A stretch of 64,000 nt of DNA from Paenibacillus etheri (GCF_001012825.1 NZ_LCZJ02000033.1:612301-676300); one strand, 5' to 3'. Positions 1-10,519 are shown, counted from the stretch's first letter. Made by a program: numbers and translations. The notes: generated from the letters alone by a model not told the origin.

Positions 1-1458
1 TTCGGTTGGTGTAGCTGTTGCTGTAGCTGTTGCTTCAGGTGTAGAGATTGGTGTCGATATTGGACCTGCATTACCAGAATTGCTTGGAGCTGAAGTTGCT
101 ATTGGCAGTGTCGTTTTACCAGTGTTTCCTTTTTTCACTGGTGAGCCGCCAATCGTTACTCCATCGGCTTTGTTATCTATTGAGGTTACGCTTCCGCTGC
201 CTTGAATTGCTGTGCCTCCGGCACTCGCATTCAGGATTAACGCGGCCACATATGCATTGTTCTCCAGAGTCAATTGCGTTGGGCTGCCCACCGTAAGACT
301 GGCAACAGTTCCAGAGATTCTTAGCAAAGAACCGCTGACTGCTGAGTCTCCCGAGCTAACCGTGGCAAATACCCCGCGAAGTACGATATTGTGAGGAACA
401 GCGTTCATTACAATATCCCCAAAGCCTGCCCCGGTAAGATCGCTACTCTCTTCCAAGATAGCCCCGGATTGCAGCTGCACCGTACCCACAGCTGTTGACC
501 CGCTGGCATAAATTCGAACCTTGCCGTTAGGTTTGGCTACTTGAAGTGGCCCAAGAGAAGTATTGTGTAAGCCAATACTCTGCTCACCGCCACCCCGAAC
601 AAACGTAGTCCCTGTTACCTTTACACCTTCAAGCTTCGCATTCCCTTCGGCAATCCCCTCCGTTAAATAAAGATTTCCTTGAATGACAGTATCTTTAAGA
701 ATCACATCGGCATGATTAATGACTACATTGCCCTTTACTGTTCCAAGCGAAGTCTCTCCAGATTTTAAGATGAGTCCCGAAACCATTCGATCAGCAAGCT
801 GAGCAAGCTCTGCACGTGTAATTCCGCCCTCAGGCTTAAACAAACCTCCAGGATAACCTTTAATAAAGCCAGCACTCGATAGAGCTGCTATCGCTTTCGC
901 AGTTTCATCACTGACTCCGTTCAGATCAGCGAATGCTGCTGTACTACTTTTGTCCGTATTGAAACGAAACACTTTCTCCAAGGATAGCGCCGCCTCAGCA
1001 CGCGAAAGCGCATGTGAAGGATAAATATTGTTATTCTTATCACTGCTTAAATATCCAGCTGCAATTCCTTTGGCAATATCACTCTTATACCAGTCTGTAG
1101 CCAGCACATCAGCTGGAAGCTTATCCGATTGCTCCTGATAATTAAATATACGATTCATAATAGCCGCGAACTCTGCCTTTGTGACTTCCTTGCCCGGTCG
1201 AAACGACCCGTCGTCGTATCCACTTATAATCCCATTTGCGCTCCAACGCTGTAATGGACCTGCAGCCCAATGGCTTGGAGATACATCCGTAAACGCTTTC
1301 AACAAATCAATTGCTGAACTTCCCACTTTCATTGCCGCTGAATCAGGTGAGTTTGCCTTTAATGCCTCTGCCGCTGAAGCATTCATGCTCCCAACCGGTG
1401 ATAGCAGCCCGGTGACAAGGAGCATAGCAGCTACTGCTGCTGTGAAATTCCTCTTCAT
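1..1458 (-). CDS. SLH-domain surface protein, 3' end outside window (partial)
   Basis: The reverse strand is open from an ATG at 1458 to the window edge (486 codons, no stop), so the C-terminus is missing. The start is chosen because GAGGAG lies 11 nt upstream; an in-frame ATG at 1467 sits too close to it. Residues 1-30 form a signal peptide with an ASA-AEA cleavage site. Three S-layer homology repeats follow (about 45-215), with the patterns FTDVSPSHWAA, GIISGYDDGSF and ITRAELAQLADRMV, which bind secondary cell-wall polymer. After about residue 225 comes a run of short strand-turn units rich in V, I, G and N (VVINHADVILKDTVIQG style), suggesting a parallel beta-helix, then a Ser/Thr/Pro/Ala linker at the edge. 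The protein is likely displayed on the cell surface; ligand or enzymatic role cannot be seen. It is divergent from the LacI gene at 1766, which may regulate it. Confidence 0.85.
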   Translation of the reverse strand, partial: MKRNFTAAVAAMLLVTGLLSPVGSMNASAAEALKANSPDSAAMKVGSSAIDLLKAFTDVSPSHWAAGPLQRWSANGIISGYDDGSFRPGKEVTKAEFAAIMNRIFNYQEQSDKLPADVLATDWYKSDIAKGIAAGYLSSDKNNNIYPSHALSRAEAALSLEKVFRFNTDKSSTAAFADLNGVSDETAKAIAALSSAGFIKGYPGGLFKPEGGITRAELAQLADRMVSGLILKSGETSLGTVKGNVVINHADVILKDTVIQGNLYLTEGIAEGNAKLEGVKVTGTTFVRGGGEQSIGLHNTSLGPLQVAKPNGKVRIYASGSTAVGTVQLQSGAILEESSDLTGAGFGDIVMNAVPHNIVLRGVFATVSSGDSAVSGSLLRISGTVASLTVGSPTQLTLENNAYVAALILNASAGGTAIQGSGSVTSIDNKADGVTIGGSPVKKGNTGKTTLPIATSAPSNSGNAGPISTPISTPEATATATATPTE

Positions 1459-1508
1459 CCTTAACATCACTCCTCGAATTTCGTAATATTCGTAATTCAA
1501 GCGAAGAA

Positions 1509-1524
1509 TCGAAATCGGTTTCGA
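1509..1524. promoter_or_regulatory. LacI-type operator candidate
   Basis: TCGAAATCGGTTTCGA is a near-perfect 16-bp palindrome with one mismatched pair, and has the A-rich/T-rich halves around a central CG typical of LacI-family operators. It lies about 50 bp upstream of the SLH gene start (1458, minus strand), in the 307-bp gap shared with the divergent LacI gene. The rest of that gap (1525-1765) is AT-rich and shows no other gene. Binding is inferred from shape and position only. Confidence 0.4.
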
Positions 1525-1765
1525 CAATGTTATTGTTGCTTAGTTTTCCATATTTGTAAAGATATAATTTTGAATTTTTTTACATTAATTATTTCGGAAT
1601 ATATCTCAGTGTTAAAATATCCGTTTGACTTGTTTCGGCAATAAGAATAGACTTAAAATAACTGTTTTACTCTTCACTCCATTCAAAAAAACTCATAAAT
1701 AACCGCTCTACTACAGTCTTTCCCCCATATTCCAACTATTAAGCGGAGGGTGGCTTATATTACAT

Positions 1766-2782
1766 ATGAATATCAAAATGATTGCCGAAATGGCAGGCGT
1801 TTCTGTCTCGACCGTTTCGAAAATTATGAATAATTACAGCGATGTTTCGGAAAAGACCAAGAAAAGAGTCCTGGAGATCATCGAGCAAACTGGGTATTCA
1901 CCATCCAACTCCGCCAAGACACTTGCAACCAAAAAATCGAATCTGATCGGTGTGATTTTTGCGGGTGAGCTTAATGTAGAATTTACACATCCTTTTTTCG
2001 TTGAGGTATTAAATTCCTTCAAGAAACAAATGGGTGTACTGGGATACGATCTCATCTTCTTTTCAAACGAGAAATTTATTAGCAGCGGAGATTACTTCGC
2101 GCGTTCTGTTCATTTTAATGTAGATGGCTGTGTCATTATATCCGGACAGAAGATGGAGCCAACGATCCGCGATCTGGATATGAGCAGTATCCCTTGTATC
2201 GGGGTAGATCTCGAGCTAAAAGGGAAGAAGTCTGGCTTTGTTATGTCAGATAACTTCCAAATATCCTCTAAGGTCGTAGAGCATTTTTACCTTCTTGGCT
2301 ATAGGGAGCTTGGTTTTATTGGAAGTGCTGCGGATTCAGAAATATCCAATCTACGGGAAGCAGGATATACCAAAGCTATCGAAAGTTTCGGTCTCCCTTT
2401 GAACCGGCGTTGGTTTGTACATGGCGACGATTTCTTTGAGTCCAGTGGGTATGAGGCTATGCAACAATTAATTCAAAGCGGCAGTTTACCAAAGGCCATT
2501 TTTGCTGCCTCTGATTTGCTGGCTTTAGGAGCCATCCGTGCATTAAAAGAACATGACCTCCGTGTCCCTGAGGATATCGCCATCATCGGCTGTGATGACA
2601 TCGAACCCTGCAAATATACTACCCCAAGGCTGACTACCATCCGTCAGAACAAGGAACGTCTTGGGATTCTCGCTGCTCATATGCTCTATGACTTGATTAA
2701 CAATCAGTCAGGTGGCGGTTCATTTGTTGTGGAGCCCGTACTTATTGTGCGCGAGTCCTGCGGAAGCCAATTGAAATCTTAA
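1766..2782 (+). CDS. LacI/GalR family transcriptional regulator
   Basis: A 338-residue regulator of standard family length. The N-terminus (residues 1-50) is the LacI helix-turn-helix and hinge: IKMIAEMAGVSVSTVSKIMN, then residues ending SAKTLATKKSNLIGVIF. Residues about 60-330 form the periplasmic-binding-protein-like effector domain, with the family's AIFAASDLLALGAIRALKEH and IIGCDDIEP motifs. The ATG start has a GGAGG about 16 nt upstream, which is longer than ideal, but the protein begins exactly at the expected family position. It is transcribed away from the SLH protein gene at 1458 and converges on the giant surface protein gene, with a strong terminator between. Flanking genes offer no sugar pathway, so the effector is unknown; control of the neighbouring surface protein is an inference. 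Confidence 0.9.
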   Translation: MNIKMIAEMAGVSVSTVSKIMNNYSDVSEKTKKRVLEIIEQTGYSPSNSAKTLATKKSNLIGVIFAGELNVEFTHPFFVEVLNSFKKQMGVLGYDLIFFSNEKFISSGDYFARSVHFNVDGCVIISGQKMEPTIRDLDMSSIPCIGVDLELKGKKSGFVMSDNFQISSKVVEHFYLLGYRELGFIGSAADSEISNLREAGYTKAIESFGLPLNRRWFVHGDDFFESSGYEAMQQLIQSGSLPKAIFAASDLLALGAIRALKEHDLRVPEDIAIIGCDDIEPCKYTTPRLTTIRQNKERLGILAAHMLYDLINNQSGGGSFVVEPVLIVRESCGSQLKS

Positions 2783-2796
2783 GGCATAACACTAAT

Positions 2797-2870
2797 AAAT
2801 CCCCTCAAAGTTCACAACGCCTCAGACTCGATAAGATGTCTAAGGCGTTGTATAACTTGAGGGGATTTTT
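2797..2870. terminator. Intrinsic terminator between convergent genes
   Basis: Long stem formed by AAATCCCCTCAAAGTT/ACAACGCC and GGCGTTGT/AACTTGAGGGGATTTTT, with a T run on the plus strand. It ends the LacI gene; the opposite strand has a weaker T-rich tail (TTTATTA) and may also serve the gene ending at 2895. Confidence 0.85.
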
Positions 2871-2894
2871 CATGTAGGAGCTTACAATTTCATT

Positions 2895-5800
2895 CTAGAA
2901 TTTCGCAAGTAGATTTGAAATACTCTGAACTGCCTCTGCACGGGTTGTCATCGATTGCGGAAGGAAGTTACCATCCTGATGACCCGACAGAAGCTTAGCT
3001 TCTAACGCACCTTGTACATAGGTTACTGCCCAAGAGCTAACTTTAGAGCTGTCATTAGCCGCATGGAATGAGCTTGCTTCAGGCTTAGCGCCTGTACGAT
3101 ATGCATAGGCTCTTACCAGCATAGCTGCCATTTCCTCGCGGGTAATCTGTTGATTCGGGTCAAAACGATCCTCGGATACACCTTGAATAATGCCTACTTC
3201 AAAGGTTGCATTGACCGCCTCTTCATACCACGATCCAGCGACTACATCTTGGAATGAAGTCGGACGACTCGCAGTTAAGGAAAGCGCTCTGCTGAGGAGA
3301 GTTGCATATTCCGCTCTTGTGATGGAACTCGATGGGTTAAACATAGCGTCAGATTGTCCCTTAACAATTTGTTTAGCAGATAATTCCTGAATGGTCTTGT
3401 ATGCCCAGTGACTTTCAGGTACATCTCGATAGCTGCTTTGGAACGAAAGAACAACGTATTGGCTAAAATGATTCAAATCTACGGTAAGACTGGTTTTGGA
3501 AGGATTCATCGTCCCCCCTAGATAGGTAAAGCTACCATTTTCCTCGATACGATAAATACCGGATAGTGCTGGATTGGTTCCATTCAGAATCGGTAGTGTT
3601 ATCTTCACGGGTACAGGGAATTGCTTCAGTGAATATTTATTACCCGACTCATCTGTCATGATTAATGAGAAGTCCATGATGTCACCAGCCCGTGAATACG
3701 GCGGAGCTATCGTCAGTTGATTCGATTGAATGGCTTCCATCTTCAAAAGTATTGTTGCTGTCTTCGCAGTTGATGGCAGAAGCTTACGAAGCTCATTCAA
3801 TACTTCAGAAGACACAATGGCACGAATGCCATTCACTTGAACCTCCATATTCCTATTGCCTATCTGATCGAGTTGATCGATCGGAATCATAACTTGATTC
3901 TTATCCGTTTGAAGCTGCAAGATAATATTTCCTTCAGCACTCTTCGTTAAGAGTTCGTCTGGAATAACAACCGCCCCTGCGGGTAGCTCCGGCTTCACCA
4001 CCACTGGTGGCGTAACGCTTGATCCTGGGTTTCCCCCACCCGTTGGTGGTGTTGTCGACGTATCATTTTCACACATAACAGCAATCGTGTAGATCTGCTT
4101 CGTTCCATCTTGAGCTGTCACAGTTACGGTGATCATATTAGTGCCGACATATAATGCTCCACTACCCGTAATCTTAACTACGCTAGTCGGATCGTATACC
4201 GTATAGGTAATATCCGTTACCGACGTACTATAGGGAACCGTTACTTTATAGTTCAACGTATTAGGTGCAAACGCTGGCAGAGTTTCGCCGTTCATTCGTA
4301 GATCGGACAGCAGGATTTGGTTAGGTAAGGATTCTGACTCCCGGATGACGATAATGGTATACACATTCGAGCTGCCGTCAGGAGCTTGGACATGCACTTC
4401 CACAAGATTCTCGCCTATTTGCAGAGATTTACCACCCATGACATGAACACTTAGTAAAGGATCTGCCACCTTATAAGTGACCTCTGCGACCGAAACATTA
4501 TTAGGTACACGAACCGAATAATTCATTTGATCCGGTGCGAAACCGCTCAACGATTGACCATTTACCTGAAGATCTACTAGTGTTGCCAGAGAGATCTGCA
4601 CTTCTTTAGTTGCAGTGGTCAAATTCGGCATCGTTTCATGCCCTTGCGCATCTGAAATCATCGCTTGCGTAATTTGTATAGCAGCAGCCTTTTCTTGCTG
4701 TGATACTCCTAGCTTAAGAATTGGAGCATCTGCTTGAATGCCATTTGTTGAGGTTAGAATGACTCTTGTTACTCCATTAACCGTCTCCTTGCGCACAATC
4801 TTAACGCCAGGTTGGGCCGGTTCAATCGATGAGAAGTTGAGATTGCTGGAGTCCACATTCAAATCAATGGCTGTCACATCTGAAGTCACATTGTTGATCG
4901 ATACTTCATAACCTTTGACCTTTTGTGTAGCGGCATCCACTACTTTCGTGAATTGCAAATCTGCAGCACCCGGTTGTTTCTGTTCGGTCTGAGGTATGAA
5001 CATACCGTCAATGATATGAGAATCTCCAATGGACGGGTTCAAGCCAAGTGCAGTGAGAACAGTTGCAGCCAAGTCTCTTGTATTCCCACCTTGCAGTAAT
5101 TTTCCCTTCCCTGCTTCGGTGGCTACTGTTCTGCCATTCGCCGCGAAGAAGATTGTGGTGGCAAGGGGCTCATCTTGCCCGTGACTAGTTGCCATACCCA
5201 AGGTTCCATCTGCATTCTCTTTACCCCCGCCATGGTCAGGTAGCATAAGAATAAGCGTGTCTTCCAGAAAATTATTGTTCTTTAAAGCATCATAAATGGT
5301 CTGTACATTCTTATCCGTCTTCTTCAATTGCTCATAGTACGCCTTCGTGTAGAACCCTTCTCCGTGGCCAGCACCATCCATATCATCCAATTGGAAGAAA
5401 ATTAACGAGGTATCTTTCGCTTTGCCGCTAGCTGCGTATTGCGTGAATGCCGCTGTATCAGCTTCATCACCCATAGAATAGCCTTCGACACCAACGGAAG
5501 GTTCAATATGCCCTTGAACAATGTTGCTCCAGGTGGAGAATACCGTTTGCTTGGTAGCAGGCAATGCCTCCCTAATTTTTTTGAATACCGTTGGGTAGTC
5601 CCATGATTCACTGTACGTGTAGGCTGCGGTATCGTCATTATATAGACCATGCTTCTCATAACCTACACCATTAATCATCGAACCCCAGTTTGGAGAGGAG
5701 CTGGAAGGTAAAGTAGTTTTAGCCGTATAGCTAATAGCTCCATGCTCGATAATATTGCGAATGGCTGGAATTTGCAGGCGATCGCCTACCTTTTCTTTCT

Positions 5801-8800
5801 TGGCGCTAGGCGTCTCCCAATAAGGAGCATCCTTGGAGACCGCTACACCCCCACCATCAATCCCGATGACAACCACACGTTTATAGGGTTGGTATTGGAC
5901 CTCGGCTGCAATATCTGCTAACTCTTTATCCGAAACACCTTGCGCAAGTGCAAGGTCACCTACTGTAACATAACCGTCCTCATTAAGATCTTCTGAAGCT
6001 TTGGCATGAATCTGAATAACGGCAGGCGTCGACTCAAATGCCTTAATCGTAAGCTTTGTTGCTCCAGTATAGAAATCCGCATGCTTAACTTCAATGTTGC
6101 CTTGGCCGGAAGCACCAATTGTATTGAATTTAAGCTCCGAAATTCTAGATTTCGCGTACTCCAGTGGGTCCTCGATATTATAGACATTACCTCCCGGCAG
6201 TTCTAGTCTAACGATACCAGGGGTCGAAGTGTCTGTCTTCGTTGCACGCGATGCGCTGACAAACTCGAATTGTGCTGGATCATAGGCAATCTCAACGACA
6301 GCTTTGTCCACTTTAGTCATCATATCAGGTGTACGCAAATCTAGGTTATATCGGAATTGCGTACCTTGAACCGTGTGCTTAGCTCCAATCAGATTTAATG
6401 AACCTGAAAAATCCTCAATAGAAGCAATCGGCGGAGCACTGTTATACATATTAGAAACTTCCTGCGCGGTTAATGTTCTTCCATACATATGAAGCTCATC
6501 AAGCTGAGCTTGCAGCGCATTGCTGTAATTGCCTGTACCATCATTTCCGATCATGGTTGACAATCCGGTATCCAGCGTACCCGTTCGACCTGCAATGGTC
6601 ATGGTGCTTGCGATACCCTGATAGTTCGTACCATTGACTTTGGTCACATTAACAGGAACACCATCTTTATAAAAATCAACTCGTCCTGAAGCACGATCAT
6701 GCGAGATGGCGATATGATGCCAGGTGCCATCTACAACATTTGGAATTTGAGCATCTGCACGCGATTCGCCGGATGTATTGAGGTTCCATTGGAGCGAACT
6801 TCCCTTCAGCGCTAAGGCATAACCTACATTTGCACCAGAATCCCAATTCTTGTTGGATAGAATCGCAGGGTCTCCTGAGACAGAAGGCGATTTAACCCAA
6901 AATGCGAACGAGAAGTTCTTGTCCTTGCCGAATTGCAGACTTGTTGGCTTGCCAAGATCAACATATTGCAGCGCTGAGCTCTTGGAATCGATACTCAAGG
7001 CTTGTCCAACGCGACCTTTCACGAACTGTGGATCTTTAACCGGTGTTGCCGGTATAGCATTTACAGATTGATCCTCCAAGTTATTCTCAAAAGACATCTG
7101 TAGAAGTGTATCCGCAGGGAGCACTGAGCTACCGGTAAAATCGATTTCACTCATACTGGTGAATAAAGCGGTTGGGTTATAGGTGCTCGTGACAATAAAT
7201 TTCACATATCTACCTTGTACCGCTTTATCCAGCATGTTGAAATCTTGATAGCTCGTACCTTTCCAGGTTTTCTGGAATGTGCCGATCGCTTTATTCGCCG
7301 GATTGCTCAGGTACGCCGGGTCGGTCAAATCCGATAACTGATCTGAGGCATAAAGCTCAAAACCCTTCGGAAATTCCAGAGCCGTCTGACTTAAGCGGCT
7401 AGTGCGCCCAATACCCGTTAAGTGCTTGCTACCTTTCATGTCGATAATTACCCAATGTGGAAATGAAGCGACAGGCTCCTGCCATTTGGAATGCCAAATC
7501 GTAGCCGTATCGCTATCTAGGATGTTCGCAGCATAAGCATTTTCATTGTCCGCATAGGAACTGAAGGAGTTGATCGTGAATGCGTTCTTAGGAATAAAGG
7601 AATATATTGCTGCCTGTTGTATTTTTTTATAGACCCACTGAAGCGCGACATACGCAAGGTCAATTTCGGTTGGGCTATTACTTGCCGTCAGTTGTCTGGC
7701 CTTCTGAAGTTGGTTCGCAAGCTCGTCCAGCTGGTCTTTCGGGTAAGATACACCACTGACTTTATCGCTGTTCTCTTGGAAGGATGCAGCGTCATGAATT
7801 AATGTGGTGAGCTGTTCAAAGGTAAAGATCTGAACACCCTTATAAGAATCCGACAACGCTTTGGTTTCCGTGGCTGTGAGAGATCTCTTCCAGATTCTCA
7901 GATCATCTATGGTAATCGTTGCTCCGCCATTTCCTTTGTTGCCATCCACACCAATCAGCGTGTTAAAGGCTGTATCTACACTTTGAGTACCAAGCAAGGC
8001 AATACTCCCTGATGCTTTCTCCGTCCCATCTACATAAACTTTTGCTAAGTTGTTTGTTCTGTCTGCTGTAACAGTAAAGAGATGCCACTCCGTTCCTACA
8101 CTTGATGCTGTAATATCCGCTCTTTTCGTTCCATCACTGATATTTAAGGTCATACCATTGGTGGAGGCAGGCCCAATATACCAACCTAGGTTACCGCCAC
8201 TATTCCAGTTTTTATTGGAAAGGATAGCCTGATCCCCGGAAAGATTGCCTTTGTGCCAGAAAGACACGGTGAAGCTTCTTGCTCCGAATTTCAAATCATC
8301 ACGCTTGCCCAAATCAATATAATTACTATTGCCCGCTGCAATGAGGGCGGCTTTATTGGATTTTCCATCGACATACGTTACATTGCCTGCTAGACTTGCA
8401 AGCCCTGTCACATCTTTAGCTTCATCGGATAGGTTTCCATCCAATTTCATATCGACAACTAGATCCTTCCACATGGTCGATGGATCAATTGGCGTCAGTT
8501 CAGGTGCTTCATTGCCGGCTGTGAACGATTGCTCTAGCGTTGCAGAGCGATTCCCGTAGGCATCAACAGCTGTCACTTGAACAATGTACGAAGTTTGAGG
8601 CGCAAGTCCTTCGAGTGGAATGTTCATTGCATTCGGAATCGGGGAAAAGTAGTAGTCAGAGAATACATTCACAGATTTGCTGCTGACTCCAGATCTTTTA
8701 TCGATGACATTAATTTCATAATGATGCATAGATTGATCATCTTTTGCTTGCTTAAAGGAAAGTAAAGGTATCGTGTCCTGATTCGTTATGTCGAGTTCAC

Positions 8801-10148
8801 TATTGAATACAGGAGCAACCTTATTACGGTTAGCCGTCGTGTACTTGAAATTGCTCTTAATAGCTTCGTTCGTCGAGCCTTTTAGCTGAATGACCCACTT
8901 GTCTCCAGCAACTGTACCCGCACTGTTGAATGGAGGCTGCGGCTCAGCCGTCCATTTACCGTCTGTGTAGATATCTCCAGGATCTGCGTTAAATGCAATC
9001 CGATCCACTTCAACCCGATCCGCATATACCTCAACGAAGTCGGCCTGACTGACAGGAAATTCAAAACGTCCTTCAAGTCCCTTCTTAGTCACTTGGGAGT
9101 AACCGCGATCGGATTCAATGTAAGACATGGAGCCGAGGTTAACCGAAGTGAAATCCTTCTGGTAGATGGAGCGGTCATCACTAATATTCAGATGGGAATG
9201 TCCTGAGAAGGTAATCACTTGAGGATAGTCTTTGAGATCCGTATAAAGATTAGGATTCGATGCCTGTTGCCCATCCATAACCGTATTCGATATAGGTTGG
9301 TGTACATTCACGAAGATGGGGGTATTCTGATTCTTCGGATCAGCTGTGAGCTCAGCAAGTCTACCCTTTAGCCAATTACGCTGGCCTGTATCTGAGTTGT
9401 AGTTGTTCCCGTTTAAAAATAAGAAATGATAGCCACCGATTTCAGATTCATAATAGCCATTCGGCTGGCTTGTGAACCAGTCCACAGGATAATGTTCGTT
9501 GACTTTAGCAACTGTGGAATCGTGGTTACCTATAGCCATTCGGATCTGGGTGTTATTCCACTGCTTTCTAGCTAAGTTTTGCTCAAAAATTTCCCGAACC
9601 ATCACATGATCATTGGGCTTGTCGTTCCCATTATCATTAATCATATCGCCAACGACGAGTATCGCATCCGGGTTCGGGAAAATCGACCCTATGGTATCAA
9701 AGAACTGGCTATAACGTGCATCTGCTGAAGCATGTGAGCCTACATGTACGTCAGACATCGCTACAAACTGGAGCAATGGCTTTTCTTTGGTCTTGATGAT
9801 ATAAGAGAAGGTTACTCCTTTACTAGCTACACCATCTTTGATCGTAATGGCAGACAAATTCGTTGTTTTGGAAATCGAGATCGGCGCGTTATATTTTAAA
9901 CTATTAACATCCGGAAGTGTGCCGTCGAGTGTATAGTAAATGTCAGCATTCTGCGTTGCAGTTGTGAGGTGGATCGTCTGTGCTTCTTCATATCGGCCGG
10001 TGGGTACAGAAGTCGTTGGTTGATCTACAGATAGAATCTCAGATTCTTCAGCTGCAAACACAGGGGTGATATTCGGCACCGTGGAACAAATCACTGTCAG
10101 TGCCAGTAATAATGCAACAAATTTCCTACCTTTTCTGAACAAAATCAT
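2895..10148 (-). CDS. Giant SLH-anchored surface protein with metallophosphoesterase and type I phosphodiesterase domains
   Basis: About 2,417 residues. Signal peptide at 1-35. Then in order: chitobiase C-terminal-like beta-sandwich (about 45-120); calcineurin-like metallophosphoesterase (about 130-370) with MSDVHVGSH, GDMINDNG, GNHD, VNVHQP and SGHSH; fibronectin-like linker; LamG-like domain (560-760); F5/8 type C-like domain (about 855-1010); second LamG-like domain (1015-1210); cohesin-like domain (1240-1350); dockerin-like DLNEDGYVTVGDLALA (about 1385); nucleotide pyrophosphatase/phosphodiesterase domain (1420-1740) with VVVIGIDGGG, a Thr nucleophile in AKTTLPSSSSPNWGS, LDDMDGAGHG, PDHGGG and SHGQ; another cohesin-like segment; two cadherin-like beta-sandwich repeats (about 1855-2040); three C-terminal SLH repeats (2235-end). 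Both enzyme domains keep their metal ligands. It is probably a cell-wall-attached phosphate-ester hydrolase; substrate unknown. Start is uncertain: ATG 10148 abuts GGGAGAG, TTG 10142 is better spaced, TTG 10157 is also in frame. Confidence 0.9.
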   Translation of the reverse strand: MILFRKGRKFVALLLALTVICSTVPNITPVFAAEESEILSVDQPTTSVPTGRYEEAQTIHLTTATQNADIYYTLDGTLPDVNSLKYNAPISISKTTNLSAITIKDGVASKGVTFSYIIKTKEKPLLQFVAMSDVHVGSHASADARYSQFFDTIGSIFPNPDAILVVGDMINDNGNDKPNDHVMVREIFEQNLARKQWNNTQIRMAIGNHDSTVAKVNEHYPVDWFTSQPNGYYESEIGGYHFLFLNGNNYNSDTGQRNWLKGRLAELTADPKNQNTPIFVNVHQPISNTVMDGQQASNPNLYTDLKDYPQVITFSGHSHLNISDDRSIYQKDFTSVNLGSMSYIESDRGYSQVTKKGLEGRFEFPVSQADFVEVYADRVEVDRIAFNADPGDIYTDGKWTAEPQPPFNSAGTVAGDKWVIQLKGSTNEAIKSNFKYTTANRNKVAPVFNSELDITNQDTIPLLSFKQAKDDQSMHHYEINVIDKRSGVSSKSVNVFSDYYFSPIPNAMNIPLEGLAPQTSYIVQVTAVDAYGNRSATLEQSFTAGNEAPELTPIDPSTMWKDLVVDMKLDGNLSDEAKDVTGLASLAGNVTYVDGKSNKAALIAAGNSNYIDLGKRDDLKFGARSFTVSFWHKGNLSGDQAILSNKNWNSGGNLGWYIGPASTNGMTLNISDGTKRADITASSVGTEWHLFTVTADRTNNLAKVYVDGTEKASGSIALLGTQSVDTAFNTLIGVDGNKGNGGATITIDDLRIWKRSLTATETKALSDSYKGVQIFTFEQLTTLIHDAASFQENSDKVSGVSYPKDQLDELANQLQKARQLTASNSPTEIDLAYVALQWVYKKIQQAAIYSFIPKNAFTINSFSSYADNENAYAANILDSDTATIWHSKWQEPVASFPHWVIIDMKGSKHLTGIGRTSRLSQTALEFPKGFELYASDQLSDLTDPAYLSNPANKAIGTFQKTWKGTSYQDFNMLDKAVQGRYVKFIVTSTYNPTALFTSMSEIDFTGSSVLPADTLLQMSFENNLEDQSVNAIPATPVKDPQFVKGRVGQALSIDSKSSALQYVDLGKPTSLQFGKDKNFSFAFWVKSPSVSGDPAILSNKNWDSGANVGYALALKGSSLQWNLNTSGESRADAQIPNVVDGTWHHIAISHDRASGRVDFYKDGVPVNVTKVNGTNYQGIASTMTIAGRTGTLDTGLSTMIGNDGTGNYSNALQAQLDELHMYGRTLTAQEVSNMYNSAPPIASIEDFSGSLNLIGAKHTVQGTQFRYNLDLRTPDMMTKVDKAVVEIAYDPAQFEFVSASRATKTDTSTPGIVRLELPGGNVYNIEDPLEYAKSRISELKFNTIGASGQGNIEVKHADFYTGATKLTIKAFESTPAVIQIHAKASEDLNEDGYVTVGDLALAQGVSDKELADIAAEVQYQPYKRVVVIGIDGGGVAVSKDAPYWETPSAKKEKVGDRLQIPAIRNIIEHGAISYTAKTTLPSSSSPNWGSMINGVGYEKHGLYNDDTAAYTYSESWDYPTVFKKIREALPATKQTVFSTWSNIVQGHIEPSVGVEGYSMGDEADTAAFTQYAASGKAKDTSLIFFQLDDMDGAGHGEGFYTKAYYEQLKKTDKNVQTIYDALKNNNFLEDTLILMLPDHGGGKENADGTLGMATSHGQDEPLATTIFFAANGRTVATEAGKGKLLQGGNTRDLAATVLTALGLNPSIGDSHIIDGMFIPQTEQKQPGAADLQFTKVVDAATQKVKGYEVSINNVTSDVTAIDLNVDSSNLNFSSIEPAQPGVKIVRKETVNGVTRVILTSTNGIQADAPILKLGVSQQEKAAAIQITQAMISDAQGHETMPNLTTATKEVQISLATLVDLQVNGQSLSGFAPDQMNYSVRVPNNVSVAEVTYKVADPLLSVHVMGGKSLQIGENLVEVHVQAPDGSSNVYTIIVIRESESLPNQILLSDLRMNGETLPAFAPNTLNYKVTVPYSTSVTDITYTVYDPTSVVKITGSGALYVGTNMITVTVTAQDGTKQIYTIAVMCENDTSTTPPTGGGNPGSSVTPPVVVKPELPAGAVVIPDELLTKSAEGNIILQLQTDKNQVMIPIDQLDQIGNRNMEVQVNGIRAIVSSEVLNELRKLLPSTAKTATILLKMEAIQSNQLTIAPPYSRAGDIMDFSLIMTDESGNKYSLKQFPVPVKITLPILNGTNPALSGIYRIEENGSFTYLGGTMNPSKTSLTVDLNHFSQYVVLSFQSSYRDVPESHWAYKTIQELSAKQIVKGQSDAMFNPSSSITRAEYATLLSRALSLTASRPTSFQDVVAGSWYEEAVNATFEVGIIQGVSEDRFDPNQQITREEMAAMLVRAYAYRTGAKPEASSFHAANDSSKVSSWAVTYVQGALEAKLLSGHQDGNFLPQSMTTRAEAVQSISNLLAKF

Positions 10149-10518
10149 CTCTCCCAAGCATTATTTTATAGTTTTGGATCACATAAGAACTCTCCATCGA
10201 CAAAAGAGCTAACTACCCTAACCTCGGATATTCGATAACTCCTCCTTTCTTCATCCTATTCAAAGTACATCCCATACTATTTTTCGGGGTAGACTGGGGT
10301 CTGCTGTGTTTATTGTAGGTATGGTTTATTTGCCTAGCATTAAATATCTGTAAAATTTAAAAGATGCATCCAAAGGCTGTGATATGGGTCAAAACGCCTA
10401 ACTCAATCCCAAAAGATGCCTAATAAATGAATAACATCTGCATATCATCAGCCCAATATGATCATAAAAGTAGCCTAATACATGCATAATATATGCCCGA
10501 AAATACTTTTAGTAATGA
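10149..10518. other. Gene-free gap upstream of the giant surface protein
   Basis: AT-rich and without a convincing gene. Between about 10360 and 10495 there are loose repeats of the kind AAAAGATGC and GCCTAATAMATG-ATAA (two or three copies each), which could be regulator half-sites or simple drift. The promoter of the giant gene must lie here, but I cannot pick it with confidence. Confidence 0.4.
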
Positions 10519-10519
10519 A

